A stretch of 64,000 nucleotides of DNA from NCBI GenBank assembly GCA_033558025.1, contig JAUCEF010000007.1:7874001-7938000 (forward strand), written 5' to 3'. Source of the stretch: Phytophthora sp. 'mugwort' (lineage: Eukaryota; Oomycota; Peronosporomycetes; Peronosporales; Peronosporaceae). A program made the position numbers and the translations under genes. The notes beneath the pieces are model-generated. The model did no database searches. It was not told the DNA's origin and saw only the letters and a list, made by a program, of their open reading frames with translations. Of this stretch, positions 31,001 to 41,152 are shown one piece after another; the first letter of the stretch is position 1, and each line of letters begins with the position of its first letter.

Positions 31001-32285
31001 GGCGATAAGTGCCGCAAGCTGGTGGAATACTTCGAGTCCATTCCTGGTGTGACCCCCCTTCCAAAGGGCTACAATCCGGCGACTTGGATGTTGGAGGCCA
31101 TCGGTGCTGGTGTGGGCCATGCTGCCGGCGCGACGGACTTCGTTCAGACTTTCAAGAACAGCGCAGAGAAGCGTATTCTGGACGCGAACCTGGCGAAGGA
31201 GGGCGTGACGATCCCGTCGCCCGACTACCCGGAAATGGTGTTCACGAAAAAGCGCGCGGCGAGCGCGATGACGCAGGCCCGTTTCCTGGCGGGTCGCTTC
31301 ATGAACATGTACTGGCGCACGCCGTCGTACAACTTAACCCGCATTGTGGTGACGTTTCTGTTGGCGTTGGTATTCGGGTTGCTGTTCTTGGACAGCGACT
31401 ACACGAGCTACCAGGGCATTAACGGTGGTGTGGGCATGGTGTTCATGACGACATTGTTCAACGGCATCGTGTCGTTCAACAGCGTGCTGCCAATCTCTTG
31501 CGAGGAGCGCGAGTCGTTCTACCGTGAACGCGCGGCGCAGACGTACAATGCGCTGTGGTACTTCGTGGGCTCGACGCTGGCGGAGATCCCGTACGTGTTC
31601 GTGAGCGGCTTCATCTTCACGTTCGTGTGGTATTTTATGGTGGGCTTCACGGGCTTCGGCACGGCGCTGCTGTACTGGGTCAACATCTCGCTGCTGATTC
31701 TGCTGCAGACGTACATGGGCCAGTTCCTGGCGTACGCTTTGCCTAGCGTGGAGGTGGCGGCCATCATTGGCGTGCTGATGAACTCGATTTTCTTCCTGTT
31801 CATGGGCTTTAACCCTCCTGCGAACGCGATTCCGAGCGGCTACAAGTGGCTGTACGCTATCACTCCGCAGCGTTACCCGCTGGCCATCCTTGGCTCACTG
31901 GTATTTGGCCAGTGCGACGTGGACCCTACGTGGAACGAGAGCACGCAGGCGTACGAGAACGTGGGCTCGCAGCTCGGCTGTCAGCCGGTGACGGGCTTGC
32001 CAGTGTCGATCGCTCACACCACGGTGAAGGGCTATGTGGGCTCTGTGTTCGGCATGCACCACTCGGACATGTGGACGCAGTTCGGCTACGTATTCATCTT
32101 CATCGCGGTGTTCCGTGTGCTGGCGCTGCTGTCGCTGCGGTTCTTAAACCACCAGAAGAGATAATGCAGTGGCTAATTTCTTAGCCCTTACTGTAGATAC
32201 AAAAATTTTGAACCAAATAAACTACTCGATAATTTACAACTCAAACGCTGAATTCTGACCGAATTTAAGGTATGAACCTTGGTCA
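27334..32285. repeat. Left arm of a ~4.95-kb inverted duplication
   Basis: Base-for-base mirror of 35521-40472. Paired positions sum to 67806 at both gene ends and both arm ends, so no net insertion or deletion separates the arms. It contains about 715 bp of upstream sequence, a whole PDR gene and 121 bp downstream. The outer boundary is at gtgatgc, after which the two sides lose close identity. Confidence 0.95.
28049..32164 (+). CDS. Full-size ABCG/PDR transporter 2 (left copy of inverted pair)
   Basis: Intronless, 1371 residues, starting MSTNSEQERTPGHESG. NBD1 has Walker A GQPGSGKSS and VSGGERKR; NBD2 has Walker A GSSGAGKTT, SSVEQMKR and VIFLDEPTSGLD. Both TMDs are complete and the C-terminus is NHQKR. 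Codons strongly favour C/G-ending triplets (CTG, GTG, AAG, GCC), much more than the PDR genes at 21 and 41 kb. This suggests high expression, and the same bias makes long meaningless antisense frames. Substrates cannot be told from sequence; family roles are export of drugs, sterols or phospholipids at the plasma membrane. The only protein difference from the right copy is Val at residue 1032 (Phe there). Confidence 0.95.
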   Translation: MSTNSEQERTPGHESGAALMAYGPEVLHDYVATRFEAALGRTMPQMEVRFSNLSITADVVVVEEDESKTELPTLWNTTKKGLAKLSAKKHVVRKDILRNASGVLKPGTITLVLGQPGSGKSSLMKVLSGRFPLEKNVTVEGDVTYNGVAQAEIMRRLPQFVAYVTQRDKHFPTLTVKETLEYAHRFCGGGVSKRAEEKLSKGTPEENLAALEAAKALFAHYPDVIIQQLGLENCQDTIVGNGMMRGVSGGERKRVTTGEMEFGMKYVTLMDEISTGLDSAATFDIIKTQRSIAKKLQKTVVIALLQPAPEVFDLFDDVIILNEGEVMYHGPRDKVVGHFESLGFQCPPERDVADYLLDLGTNQQHKYEASLPSGMAHHPRLASEFAEHYRRSSIHGDMLAALESPHDPELLENVSNDIDPMPEFHQSFWDNTWTLMERQNKVTMRNTAFIKGRGIMVIVMGLINASTFWNVDPVNVQVLLGVLFQAVLFLSLGQASQIPTFMAARDIFYKQRGANFYRTASYVLSCSVSQVPLALAETIVFGPLVYWLCGFVSSAGAFIIYLILLMLTNLAFAAWFFFIASISPDLHVSKPIAMITILFFVLFAGFIVAKSQMPDWLVWIYWIDPIAWCLRALAVNQYRSSIFEVCLYDGMDYCSEFGMYMGEYYLSLYDVPSAKTWIVYGIIFMIVAYVLFMFLGCLVLEYKRYESPEHTILAKKTVDEAGSYALVATPKKDKSHNDGEAFVVEVKEREKNFTPVTVAFQDLWYSVPNPKSPKESLDLLKGVSGFAMPGSVTALMGSSGAGKTTLMDVIAGRKTGGTIKGSILLNGFEANDLAIRRCTGYCEQMDVHSEASTFREAFTFSAFLRQDSSVPDSKKYDSVDEVLDLLDMHDIADQIIRGSSVEQMKRLTIGVELAAQPSVIFLDEPTSGLDARSAKLIMDGVRKVADSGRTIVCTIHQPSSEVFYLFDNLLLLKRGGETVFVGELGDKCRKLVEYFESIPGVTPLPKGYNPATWMLEAIGAGVGHAAGATDFVQTFKNSAEKRILDANLAKEGVTIPSPDYPEMVFTKKRAASAMTQARFLAGRFMNMYWRTPSYNLTRIVVTFLLALVFGLLFLDSDYTSYQGINGGVGMVFMTTLFNGIVSFNSVLPISCEERESFYRERAAQTYNALWYFVGSTLAEIPYVFVSGFIFTFVWYFMVGFTGFGTALLYWVNISLLILLQTYMGQFLAYALPSVEVAAIIGVLMNSIFFLFMGFNPPANAIPSGYKWLYAITPQRYPLAILGSLVFGQCDVDPTWNESTQAYENVGSQLGCQPVTGLPVSIAHTTVKGYVGSVFGMHHSDMWTQFGYVFIFIAVFRVLALLSLRFLNHQKR

Positions 32286-32630
32286 ATACATTTGGCGACT
32301 TCACTGGATAGCCGACGTCGCTTAAAACCTGAAACAGCGACGAGGTTTTGAATATCGCCAGGACGCCATCGGATTGTGTTGAGCCCCAACATCTACTAAT
32401 TTGTATGCCAGTAACTGAAGTGAAGCGATAGGCTAATAAAGCAAAGAGACTGATGCAATTGGCTGAAACGGAGGGCCACCCATAAGGAAAGAAGCCAGCG
32501 ATCTCATCGCAGGAAAAGAAAAGCCGAGGGATGTAACGGGGAGATGGCATGTGACCATCTCATTCCCGAACCTGACGGCAACTAGACAAGCAACAAATAG
32601 GCACAACATTTCAAGTACTTCCATACAAGG

Positions 32631-33871
32631 ATGACCGCCGATGCTAAGCCTGGCGGCGGTCTCGAGAGGTTCAACGGGAAGTCCTACACTATGCGGAATG
32701 ACAAGCAGTTGACTCACGTCAACCAGCTCGACCATGAATACCAAACCAAGATGCTGGAGAAGAGGCAGCCTGAGGCAAAGGTGCTCATGGCTGACTTATT
32801 GCGGAGCAACCCTGAGAAGCCACTCTCTCCAACTGCTGAAACGGCTGGGCAACAGGCGCTCGGAATGCGTTGGGACGTGGTGCACTGGACAAGGGGAAAG
32901 TGGAGACCTTCAGAATCTTCTAAACCAGGTCCTCCCTAACATCTTTCTCTCCACCCTGCCGGATGTGGTGTCCTCAATGGACCCATGCGAAGTATTTCGG
33001 CTCCTCGAAAAGGACTACGGTCAAGGTGATGCGGCGGGCCTCATCAAGCTACAAGAGCTTGCTCTAAGTTGACTCGCAGTCCCTGGCGTGACTTAAGGAC
33101 ACTCTTTGCGCAACTGAAGAAGGCGAAGAACGAGATTAACCGCAAAACAAAAAAGATGTTTGGCCAGGACATGGTAACGAACTATTGGTTAAGCGTTGAA
33201 GTTCTATCGCAGCTACCGAGTGAGTTCTGGGCGTCGTCGATCTTCATGAAAAAGGAGGATTTCATGATCGACCAGGTGGAAGGAGCTCTGCGACGGATTT
33301 TTGGAGATAAATCCAAGAAGGATGTGGGACTTGTGGATTAGTCCCACCTGTACCCATCAACAATGCGCGGGTGAAAAGCGGACAGAAGCGCAAAGTGGGT
33401 GGAACTGAAGGCGGGAAGTGCTTAAATTGCTTCAAGGCAGATCACTTCAAGTCTGACTGCCCTACCAAGGCGGAGGATAGGGACCCGACACGTGAAGGAG
33501 GACCAATCCTCCGCACCGATGTCAACACGGCACCTGGAGCCAAGAAGGCAAAGAAGACAAAAAATACTCCCATCAACACCATTAATGTGGTGGTGACGGA
33601 AGGCCTGAGTGAAAATGGGAAGACACTTCTGGAAGAGTGCGCTGAAGATGAAGCCATGGACGACATTGAGAGCCCTGACCCTGCTCACCACAAGGGATTC
33701 GAGGACACGAGCAAGTCGGCCGAGACCCCGAAGGAGACTACGTCACCATTCGACATGGAAGGCATGAGGACGAGGTGCGTAGGAAAAAATGGACCTTATT
33801 TAAGGAACCTAAAAGGGTTGAGGCTGACGGATGACATGTGGGTTGTCGATATGGTGCAGGATGAGCTATAA
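32631..33871 (+). pseudogene. Copia gag with zinc knuckle, frameshifted
   Basis: Begins MTADAKPGGGLERFNGKSYT, a typical Copia gag opening. The reading frame then moves three times (about 32870, 33070 and 33340). The last part has the CCHC knuckle CLNCFKADHFKSDC at about 33419-33460 (C-x2-C-x4-H-x4-C), which packages RNA in active elements. Confidence 0.8.
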
Positions 33872-34229
33872 CACCAGACAGAAGCTGGTTCAGTGGGAAT
33901 CTGCAACCAGGCACTCACTGCTTCACCTACGGTAACGGAACGGTCTCAAAATAGTAGTCTAAAGGGCTCAATAAAGATGAGCGTTCTAAATACGCAAGGA
34001 AACATGAGCACTTTAAGCCTGGCGACATTTCATTTGACCGTCAATGTGATAGTAATCTATTGAATGCTTACTATATGGCTAGACAAGGATATAGGCATCT
34101 GCAGTCAAAGTCAGGTGAGTTCCTCTTCTTCCTCGGAAGGGAATCAAAGCGCTGTTTGCTAAAGTAGCAATCAGAGAGGTTTACTGTCTGCCAAATATAA
34201 AGCCGAAGAAGACAAAGGTTCTCAGTGCC

Positions 34230-35181
34230 CGGACTACAAAATATGGTCCGATCTTTAAGGAATGGCACCTAAGATTAGGCCATATAGGTAATGAACGCCT
34301 AATTAAGGCAATAAGGAATCAGCAAATAGAGGGACTCCCTAGCATTCCCTACGCAGATTTGAAGAGAGAGGCATTCTTCGGTAAGACGTGTGCTCATATG
34401 AAAGACCGGAGAATGTCCTACCGAAACATGGTAGGAGCGAAGACAACAGAGCCCTTGCATACATTGCATATGGACTCCACAGGTCGACTGAGAGTAAATG
34501 GTCTGTACGGATCTTTTGAATACCGTTATGCTCTAGCTGTCGTAGACGACGCGACTGCTTATAAATGGTATATTGTGGTGAAGTCCCTGAAAGAGGTTCC
34601 TGGGAAAATTAGAGACCTAGTGAAGAAGTTATCAGTACAGTTTTTATTTAAGGTTCAGAGGATTCGAACTGATGGTTGCTCGGAGTTCATTAATAATGAA
34701 GTATATAAATAATAAAAAAAAAAATTGCACTAAACTAGGGCTTGACTACCAACACTCAAATGTAGAGTCCCAAGAGGAAAATGGCAGCACCGAGCGAGCG
34801 CATCAGACGATGTTCGCTGGCGTGCGTTGTGCGCTAAGAGAAGCGAACATGGCTGCTAAGTGGTGGCCAGAAGCTTTACTCTACATTGTAGATGTTGTAA
34901 GGAATCGCTTGCCAATGGCTAGACTAGGGATGAAGTCACTATATGAGCTGTTGCACCGTAAGAAACCAAATGGCTTGGCATTAAGAATTTGGAGCACGAC
35001 GTGTTATGCTCATATCCCTAAAACAAAGCGTAAATATCCTAAACTAAGCGATCGAGCAGTCGAATGCAAACTGTTGGGGCTCCCGCCAAACTACAAAGGA
35101 TATCGGCTTCTAGATGCAAAGGCTAATCAGTACCTTGTCGCTCGAGATGTCAGTTCAATGCAGGCGGTACAGAAGGCATGA
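34230..35181 (+). pseudogene. Copia integrase, frameshifted
   Basis: The pre-integrase part reads EWHLRLGHIGNERLIKAI. The DDE core follows with LHMDSTG (first D), RTDGCSEF (second D) and ENGSTERAHQT (E). A run of A and AAT near 34700-34730 breaks the frame between second D and E. The stretch CAHMKDRR replaces the usual CxxC zinc pair. Inactive. Confidence 0.82.
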
Positions 35182-35520
35182 TAAAACGATCATTTCCACT
35201 TGCAGACAGTAGTGTGGATACGAATGAGGAAAAACTCATCCATAATCTAGGCAAACGATCTAGATCGGACGGTGAAGCTGTCAATGAAGTTGAAGATAGA
35301 AGTTCCGATGGGGCTAAGCCGGGTCGACATCCCGAATAGTGGGAGTAGAAAAGAGGGCTGAGAGTGATAGACGTAGGTCAAAACGGCGCCGAGCGCCTAG
35401 CACTCGACTAAAAGACTACGTGACACAGCTGAATTCTGTGGCTACAAAAGGGATTCCTATTCCCATTCCTCGATCAATAAAGGAGGCAGGGGCGAGCCCA
35501 TATTCCAAGCAGTAATGTAG

Positions 35521-38500
35521 TGACCAAGGTTCATACCTTAAATTCGGTCAGAATTCAGCGTTTGAGTTGTAAATTATCGAGTAGTTTATTTGGTTCAAAA
35601 TTTTTGTATCTACAGTAAGGGCTAAGAAATTAGCCACTGCATTATCTCTTCTGGTGGTTTAAGAACCGCAGCGACAGCAGCGCCAGCACACGGAACACCG
35701 CGATGAAGATGAATACGTAGCCGAACTGCGTCCACATGTCCGAGTGGTGCATGCCGAACACAGAGCCCACATAGCCCTTCACCGTGGTGTGAGCGATCGA
35801 CACTGGCAAGCCCGTCACCGGCTGACAGCCGAGCTGCGAGCCCACGTTCTCGTACGCCTGCGTGCTCTCGTTCCACGTAGGGTCCACGTCGCACTGGCCA
35901 AATACCAGTGAGCCAAGGATGGCCAGCGGGTAACGCTGCGGAGTGATAGCGTACAGCCACTTGTAGCCGCTCGGAATCGCGTTCGCAGGAGGGTTAAAGC
36001 CCATGAACAGGAAGAAAATCGAGTTCATCAGCACGCCAATGATGGCCGCCACCTCCACGCTAGGCAAAGCGTACGCCAGGAACTGGCCCATGTACGTCTG
36101 CAGCAGAATCAGCAGCGAGATGTTGACCCAGTACAGCAGCGCCGTGCCGAAGCCCGTGAAGCCCACCATAAAATACCACACGAACGTGAAGATGAAGCCG
36201 CTCACGAACACGTACGGGATCTCCGCCAGCGTCGAGCCCACGAAGTACCACAGCGCATTGTACGTCTGCGCCGCGCGTTCACGGTAGAACGACTCGCGCT
36301 CCTCGCAAGAGATTGGCAGCACGCTGTTGAACGACACGATGCCGTTGAACAATGTCGTCATGAACACCATGCCCACACCACCGTTAATGCCCTGGTAGCT
36401 CGTGTAGTCGCTGTCCAAGAACAGCAACCCGAATACCAACGCCAACAGAAACGTCACCACAATGCGGGTTAAGTTGTACGACGGCGTGCGCCAGTACATG
36501 TTCATGAAGCGACCCGCCAGGAAACGGGCCTGCGTCATCGCGCTCGCCGCGCGCTTTTTCGTGAACACCATTTCCGGGTAGTCGGGCGACGGGATCGTCA
36601 CGCCCTCCTTCGCCAGGTTCGCGTCCAGAATACGCTTCTCTGCGCTGTTCTTGAAAGTCTGAAAGAAGTCCGTCGCGCCGGCAGCATGGCCCACACCAGC
36701 ACCGATGGCCTCCAACATCCAAGTCGCCGGATTGTAGCCCTTTGGAAGGGGGGTCACACCAGGAATGGACTCGAAGTATTCCACCAGCTTGCGGCACTTA
36801 TCGCCGAGCTCGCCCACGAACACCGTCTCACCACCGCGCTTCAGCAGCAACAGGTTGTCGAACAGGTAGAACACCTCGGACGACGGCTGGTGGATCGTGC
36901 ACACGATCGTGCGTCCGCTGTCCGCCACCTTGCGAACACCGTCCATGATCAGCTTCGCCGAACGAGCGTCCAGTCCACTCGTGGGCTCGTCCAAGAAAAT
37001 CACACTGGGCTGAGCAGCTAGCTCCACACCAATCGTCAAACGCTTCATCTGCTCGACCGAGCTGCCGCGGATGATCTGGTCCGCGATGTCATGCATGTCC
37101 AGCAGGTCCAGCACTTCGTCCACCGAGTCGTACTTCTTGCTGTCAGGCACGCTGCTGTCCTGACGCAGGAACGCACTGAACGTGAAGGCCTCACGGAACG
37201 TCGATGCCTCCGAGTGCACGTCCATCTGCTCGCAGTAGCCTGTGCACCGACGGATGGCCAGGTCGTTCGCCTCGAAGCCGTTCAGCAGAATACTGCCCTT
37301 AATCGTGCCACCCGTCTTGCGGCCGGCAATCACGTCCATCAGCGTCGTCTTACCAGCACCGGACGAGCCCATCAGAGCCGTCACTGAGCCAGGCATCGCA
37401 AAGCCGCTCACACCCTTCAGCAGGTCCAGGCTCTCCTTCGGGCTCTTCGGGTTTGGCACCGAGTACCACAAGTCTTGGAACGCCACCGTCACCGGCGTGA
37501 AGTTCTTCTCGCGCTCCTTCACCTCCACCACGAAAGCCTCGCCATCGTTATGGGACTTGTCCTTCTTCGGGGTCGCCACCAGCGCGTAGCTGCCGGCCTC
37601 GTCCACCGTCTTCTTGGCCAAAATCGTGTGCTCCGGGCTCTCGTACCGCTTGTACTCTAGCACCAAGCAACCCAGGAACATGAATAACACGTATGCCACG
37701 ATCATGAAGATGATGCCGTAGACGATCCACGTCTTCGCCGACGGCACATCGTACAGTGACAGGTAGTACTCGCCCATGTACATGCCGAACTCCGAGCAGT
37801 AGTCCATGCCATCGTACAGACACACCTCGAAGATCGACGAGCGGTACTGGTTCACGGCCAGCGCACGCAGGCACCACGCGATCGGGTCAATCCAGTAAAT
37901 CCACACGAGCCAGTCGGGCATTTGGCTCTTTGCCACGATGAAGCCGGCAAACAGCACGAAGAACAGGATCGTGATCATGGCGATCGGCTTCGACACGTGA
38001 AGATCCGGCGAGATCGATGCGATGAAGAAAAACCACGCCGCAAACGCCAGGTTCGTCAGCATCAGCAGGATCAGGTAGATGATGAACGCGCCAGCCGACG
38101 ACACGAAGCCGCACAACCAGTACACCAACGGGCCGAACACGATGGTCTCCGCGAGCGCCAATGGCACCTGGGACACTGAGCACGAAAGCACGTACGACGC
38201 CGTGCGGTAGAAGTTGGCACCGCGTTGCTTGTAGAAGATGTCACGCGCGGCCATAAACGTCGGAATCTGCGAGGCCTGGCCCAGCGACAGGAACAGCACG
38301 GCCTGGAAAAGCACACCCAGCAGCACCTGCACGTTCACCGGGTCCACGTTCCAGAACGTCGATGCGTTAATCAAGCCCATGACGATGACCATAATGCCTC
38401 GACCCTTAATGAACGCCGTGTTGCGCATGGTCACCTTGTTCTGGCGCTCCATGAGCGTCCACGTATTGTCCCAGAACGACTGGTGGAACTCCGGCATCGG

Positions 38501-40472
38501 GTCGATGTCGTTGCTCACGTTCTCCAGCAGCTCCGGGTCATGTGGAGACTCCAACGCCGCCAGCATGTCGCCGTGGATGCTCGAGCGACGGTAATGCTCC
38601 GCGAACTCGCTAGCAAGGCGCGGGTGGTGCGCCATGCCCGACGGCAACGACGCCTCGTACTTGTGCTGCTGGTTCGTTCCCAGGTCCAAGAGGTAGTCGG
38701 CCACGTCGCGCTCGGGCGGGCACTGGAAGCCCAGACTCTCGAAGTGACCCACCACCTTATCGCGCGGGCCGTGGTACATCACCTCGCCCTCATTCAGGAT
38801 GATCACGTCGTCGAACAGGTCGAAAACCTCCGGCGCCGGCTGCAGCAGCGCGATCACTACCGTCTTCTGCAGCTTCTTGGCGATGCTGCGCTGTGTCTTG
38901 ATGATGTCGAACGTCGCGGCACTGTCGAGACCTGTGCTGATCTCGTCCATGAGCGTCACATACTTCATGCCGAACTCCATCTCGCCAGTCGTCACGCGCT
39001 TGCGTTCGCCACCCGACACACCTCTCATCATGCCGTTGCCCACGATCGTGTCTTGGCAGTTCTCCAGACCGAGCTGCTGGATGATCACGTCCGGGTAGTG
39101 TGCGAACAGCGCCTTTGCTGCTTCCAGTGCGGCCAAGTTCTCCTCGGGTGTGCCCTTGGACAGCTTCTCCTCGGCGCGCTTGGACACGCCGCCACCACAG
39201 AAACGGTGCGCGTACTCGAGCGTCTCCTTGACTGTGAGCGTCGGGAAGTGCTTGTCGCGCTGCGTCACGTAGGCCACGAACTGCGGCAGGCGGCGCATGA
39301 TCTCGGCCTGCGCCACGCCATTGTACGTCACGTCGCCCTCGACCGTCACGTTCTTCTCGAGCGGGAAGCGGCCGCTCAGCACCTTCATGAGCGACGACTT
39401 ACCCGAGCCGGGCTGGCCCAGCACCAGCGTGATGGTACCTGGCTTGAGCACGCCACTGGCGTTGCGCAGGATGTCCTTGCGCACCACGTGCTTCTTGGCC
39501 GACAGTTTGGCCAGGCCCTTCTTGGTCGTGTTCCACAGCGTCGGCAACTCCGTCTTGCTCTCGTCCTCCTCGACCACCACCACGTCGGCGGTGATCGACA
39601 GGTTGGAGAAGCGCACCTCCATCTGTGGCATGGTGCGGCCCAGCGCCGCCTCGAAGCGCGTGGCTACGTAGTCGTGTAGCACCTCCGGCCCGTACGCCAT
39701 GAGCGCCGCGCCGGACTCGTGGCCTGGGGTCCTCTCCTGCTCCGAATTCGTCGACATGGCGAACGAACTAGCGAGCTTGTAGCTGCTGGTCTCTTGTGTA
39801 GTCTATGTATCTGGTCGATGTCACGCTCGCCGCGCAAATTCAGGAATGACTGGCTCACTCAAGAGCAGGAGCCAAGCCCGACAGGACAAGGCGAGCGACG
39901 ATCGTTGTGTACCGCCAGCAAAAAAGAGAGCAAGGAGTGGAATGGAGCCTCTCATCATCCACGCGCGCGTTAATGCCGCAGCCGGATTGCGCGCACATGC
40001 GAGGTCTACGGTAAGAAGTGCTGTTGACGCAACAGCCCTAGTCTCTGCTAGAAAAAAATGCACACGCATACAGCTCGGTGTCCGTAATGATAAAATTTGC
40101 TAGCTTCAGCAACTATTATACATGTCGAGAAGCATAATGACTACAAGCAGCAAGGCCGACTGGGTCGACGAACACGGGACGGTTTATTGCGCGGTAGCCT
40201 CCAGCATAAGCAGGTGGAACCGCCGTCTCCGCTAAATGTCAAACAACCACGCGGGACAACTGAAGCGGTGCGACACGCGGTGTGCGAGCAATCGTGGCCA
40301 GCAACGGGGCTGCTTTACGCGCACTGCCAGGGCTCGGGCTGCGGCATCATACTGCACCGCTGCTGCTCGGGTCGGCGCCTTTTCTCACCAGTAGAGCCGG
40401 CCACCAACACTTGATATTTGTATTAAGCGGGCTTCCCGGAATCAACAGTCGCCGCGTGACAGCTCGTGATGC
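35521..40472. repeat. Right arm of the ~4.95-kb inverted duplication
   Basis: Reverse complement of 27334-32285. The inner junction is at tgaccaaggttcatacc (35521) and the outer one near gatgc (40472). Just outside it (40482-40498) is a perfect small palindrome, cgatccca-t-tgggatcg. Confidence 0.95.
35642..39757 (-). CDS. Full-size ABCG/PDR transporter 3 (right copy of inverted pair)
   Basis: Intact, intronless, 1371 residues, convergent (tail-to-tail) with the copy at 28049. All motifs described there are present. The only amino-acid difference is Phe at residue 1032 (codon at 36664-36662) in place of Val, in the linker after NBD2 and before TMD2. Upstream sequence is also duplicated, for about 715 bp, so both genes should share regulatory elements. 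Such identity means very recent duplication, gene conversion, or an assembly fold-back. Confidence 0.93.
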   Translation of the reverse strand: MSTNSEQERTPGHESGAALMAYGPEVLHDYVATRFEAALGRTMPQMEVRFSNLSITADVVVVEEDESKTELPTLWNTTKKGLAKLSAKKHVVRKDILRNASGVLKPGTITLVLGQPGSGKSSLMKVLSGRFPLEKNVTVEGDVTYNGVAQAEIMRRLPQFVAYVTQRDKHFPTLTVKETLEYAHRFCGGGVSKRAEEKLSKGTPEENLAALEAAKALFAHYPDVIIQQLGLENCQDTIVGNGMMRGVSGGERKRVTTGEMEFGMKYVTLMDEISTGLDSAATFDIIKTQRSIAKKLQKTVVIALLQPAPEVFDLFDDVIILNEGEVMYHGPRDKVVGHFESLGFQCPPERDVADYLLDLGTNQQHKYEASLPSGMAHHPRLASEFAEHYRRSSIHGDMLAALESPHDPELLENVSNDIDPMPEFHQSFWDNTWTLMERQNKVTMRNTAFIKGRGIMVIVMGLINASTFWNVDPVNVQVLLGVLFQAVLFLSLGQASQIPTFMAARDIFYKQRGANFYRTASYVLSCSVSQVPLALAETIVFGPLVYWLCGFVSSAGAFIIYLILLMLTNLAFAAWFFFIASISPDLHVSKPIAMITILFFVLFAGFIVAKSQMPDWLVWIYWIDPIAWCLRALAVNQYRSSIFEVCLYDGMDYCSEFGMYMGEYYLSLYDVPSAKTWIVYGIIFMIVAYVLFMFLGCLVLEYKRYESPEHTILAKKTVDEAGSYALVATPKKDKSHNDGEAFVVEVKEREKNFTPVTVAFQDLWYSVPNPKSPKESLDLLKGVSGFAMPGSVTALMGSSGAGKTTLMDVIAGRKTGGTIKGSILLNGFEANDLAIRRCTGYCEQMDVHSEASTFREAFTFSAFLRQDSSVPDSKKYDSVDEVLDLLDMHDIADQIIRGSSVEQMKRLTIGVELAAQPSVIFLDEPTSGLDARSAKLIMDGVRKVADSGRTIVCTIHQPSSEVFYLFDNLLLLKRGGETVFVGELGDKCRKLVEYFESIPGVTPLPKGYNPATWMLEAIGAGVGHAAGATDFFQTFKNSAEKRILDANLAKEGVTIPSPDYPEMVFTKKRAASAMTQARFLAGRFMNMYWRTPSYNLTRIVVTFLLALVFGLLFLDSDYTSYQGINGGVGMVFMTTLFNGIVSFNSVLPISCEERESFYRERAAQTYNALWYFVGSTLAEIPYVFVSGFIFTFVWYFMVGFTGFGTALLYWVNISLLILLQTYMGQFLAYALPSVEVAAIIGVLMNSIFFLFMGFNPPANAIPSGYKWLYAITPQRYPLAILGSLVFGQCDVDPTWNESTQAYENVGSQLGCQPVTGLPVSIAHTTVKGYVGSVFGMHHSDMWTQFGYVFIFIAVFRVLALLSLRFLNHQKR

Positions 40473-41152
40473 ACTGACACCCGATCCCATTGGGATCGCG
40501 CGGCGGCAGCATTATACATAACCATATTTATAGATTTCAGCATCGTGTGAGCTCAATAACTCTCCTTCTGGGCGCTCGGTAAGGCTACGTAGCCTTACTG
40601 AGTCGTACTTCCTGCGAGTCCGACCATGCGCGGGACGCTCGACGGTTGCGCGCCACTTACCAACATTCTTCCCTCAGGCACTAGTTCCGTCTGTGCATGC
40701 AAAATCGACAGTGACGGTGCGAAATCCGTCCAATCGGGACCGATGATTGTGCTCACGCCAATTCGCCAGCTATTACTGTATACATACATGTACATGTACT
40801 ATACAGTGTATAGCATCTGAGGTGCGCCTCGTCGCATTTTGAAGTTGGCAGGATATATTACACAAGTGTAGTGTACATGTATCAACAGGCGCGAGATTAA
40901 ACACTGCTATTTCTCTCGTTGGAGTTCACCTCCAGACTTTGAACCAAACTGAAGCGTCGATCTTTGAGATAGTCGAGCGTCCATCGTCGTTGCCGTCGCC
41001 GACAACCTCAAAAATTTTGAAGTACCGTGGCGCTTACGTTTTTGGCAGACAGAATAAATCACCACTCTTGGTGCAGCCCCGGCAGAAATCACGCACACTT
41101 CATGTTGCTTAATACTTCAAAGTAAATGTATTTAGATTCGTTGATGCTTGTT
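40473..41152. other. Intergenic region between PDR genes 3 and 4
   Basis: No gene is seen. It contains a small palindrome at 40482-40498 and the two diverged repeat segments shared with 26.7-27.2 kb. AT-rich sequence near 40785-40815 includes tatacatacatgtacatgta. Confidence 0.65.

Larger units (their letters stand above)
32286..35520 (+). mobile_element. Truncated Ty1/Copia retrotransposon fragment in the centre of the inverted pair
   Basis: Plus-strand order is gag, zinc knuckle, pre-integrase/integrase, then SIKEARASPYSKQ, which in Copia polyproteins leads into reverse transcriptase. The sequence stops there, exactly at the start of the right duplicated arm, so RT, RNase H and the 3' LTR are missing. 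No LTR pair was found. The coding parts are frameshifted. Both ends of the fragment coincide with the arm junctions. Confidence 0.85.
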
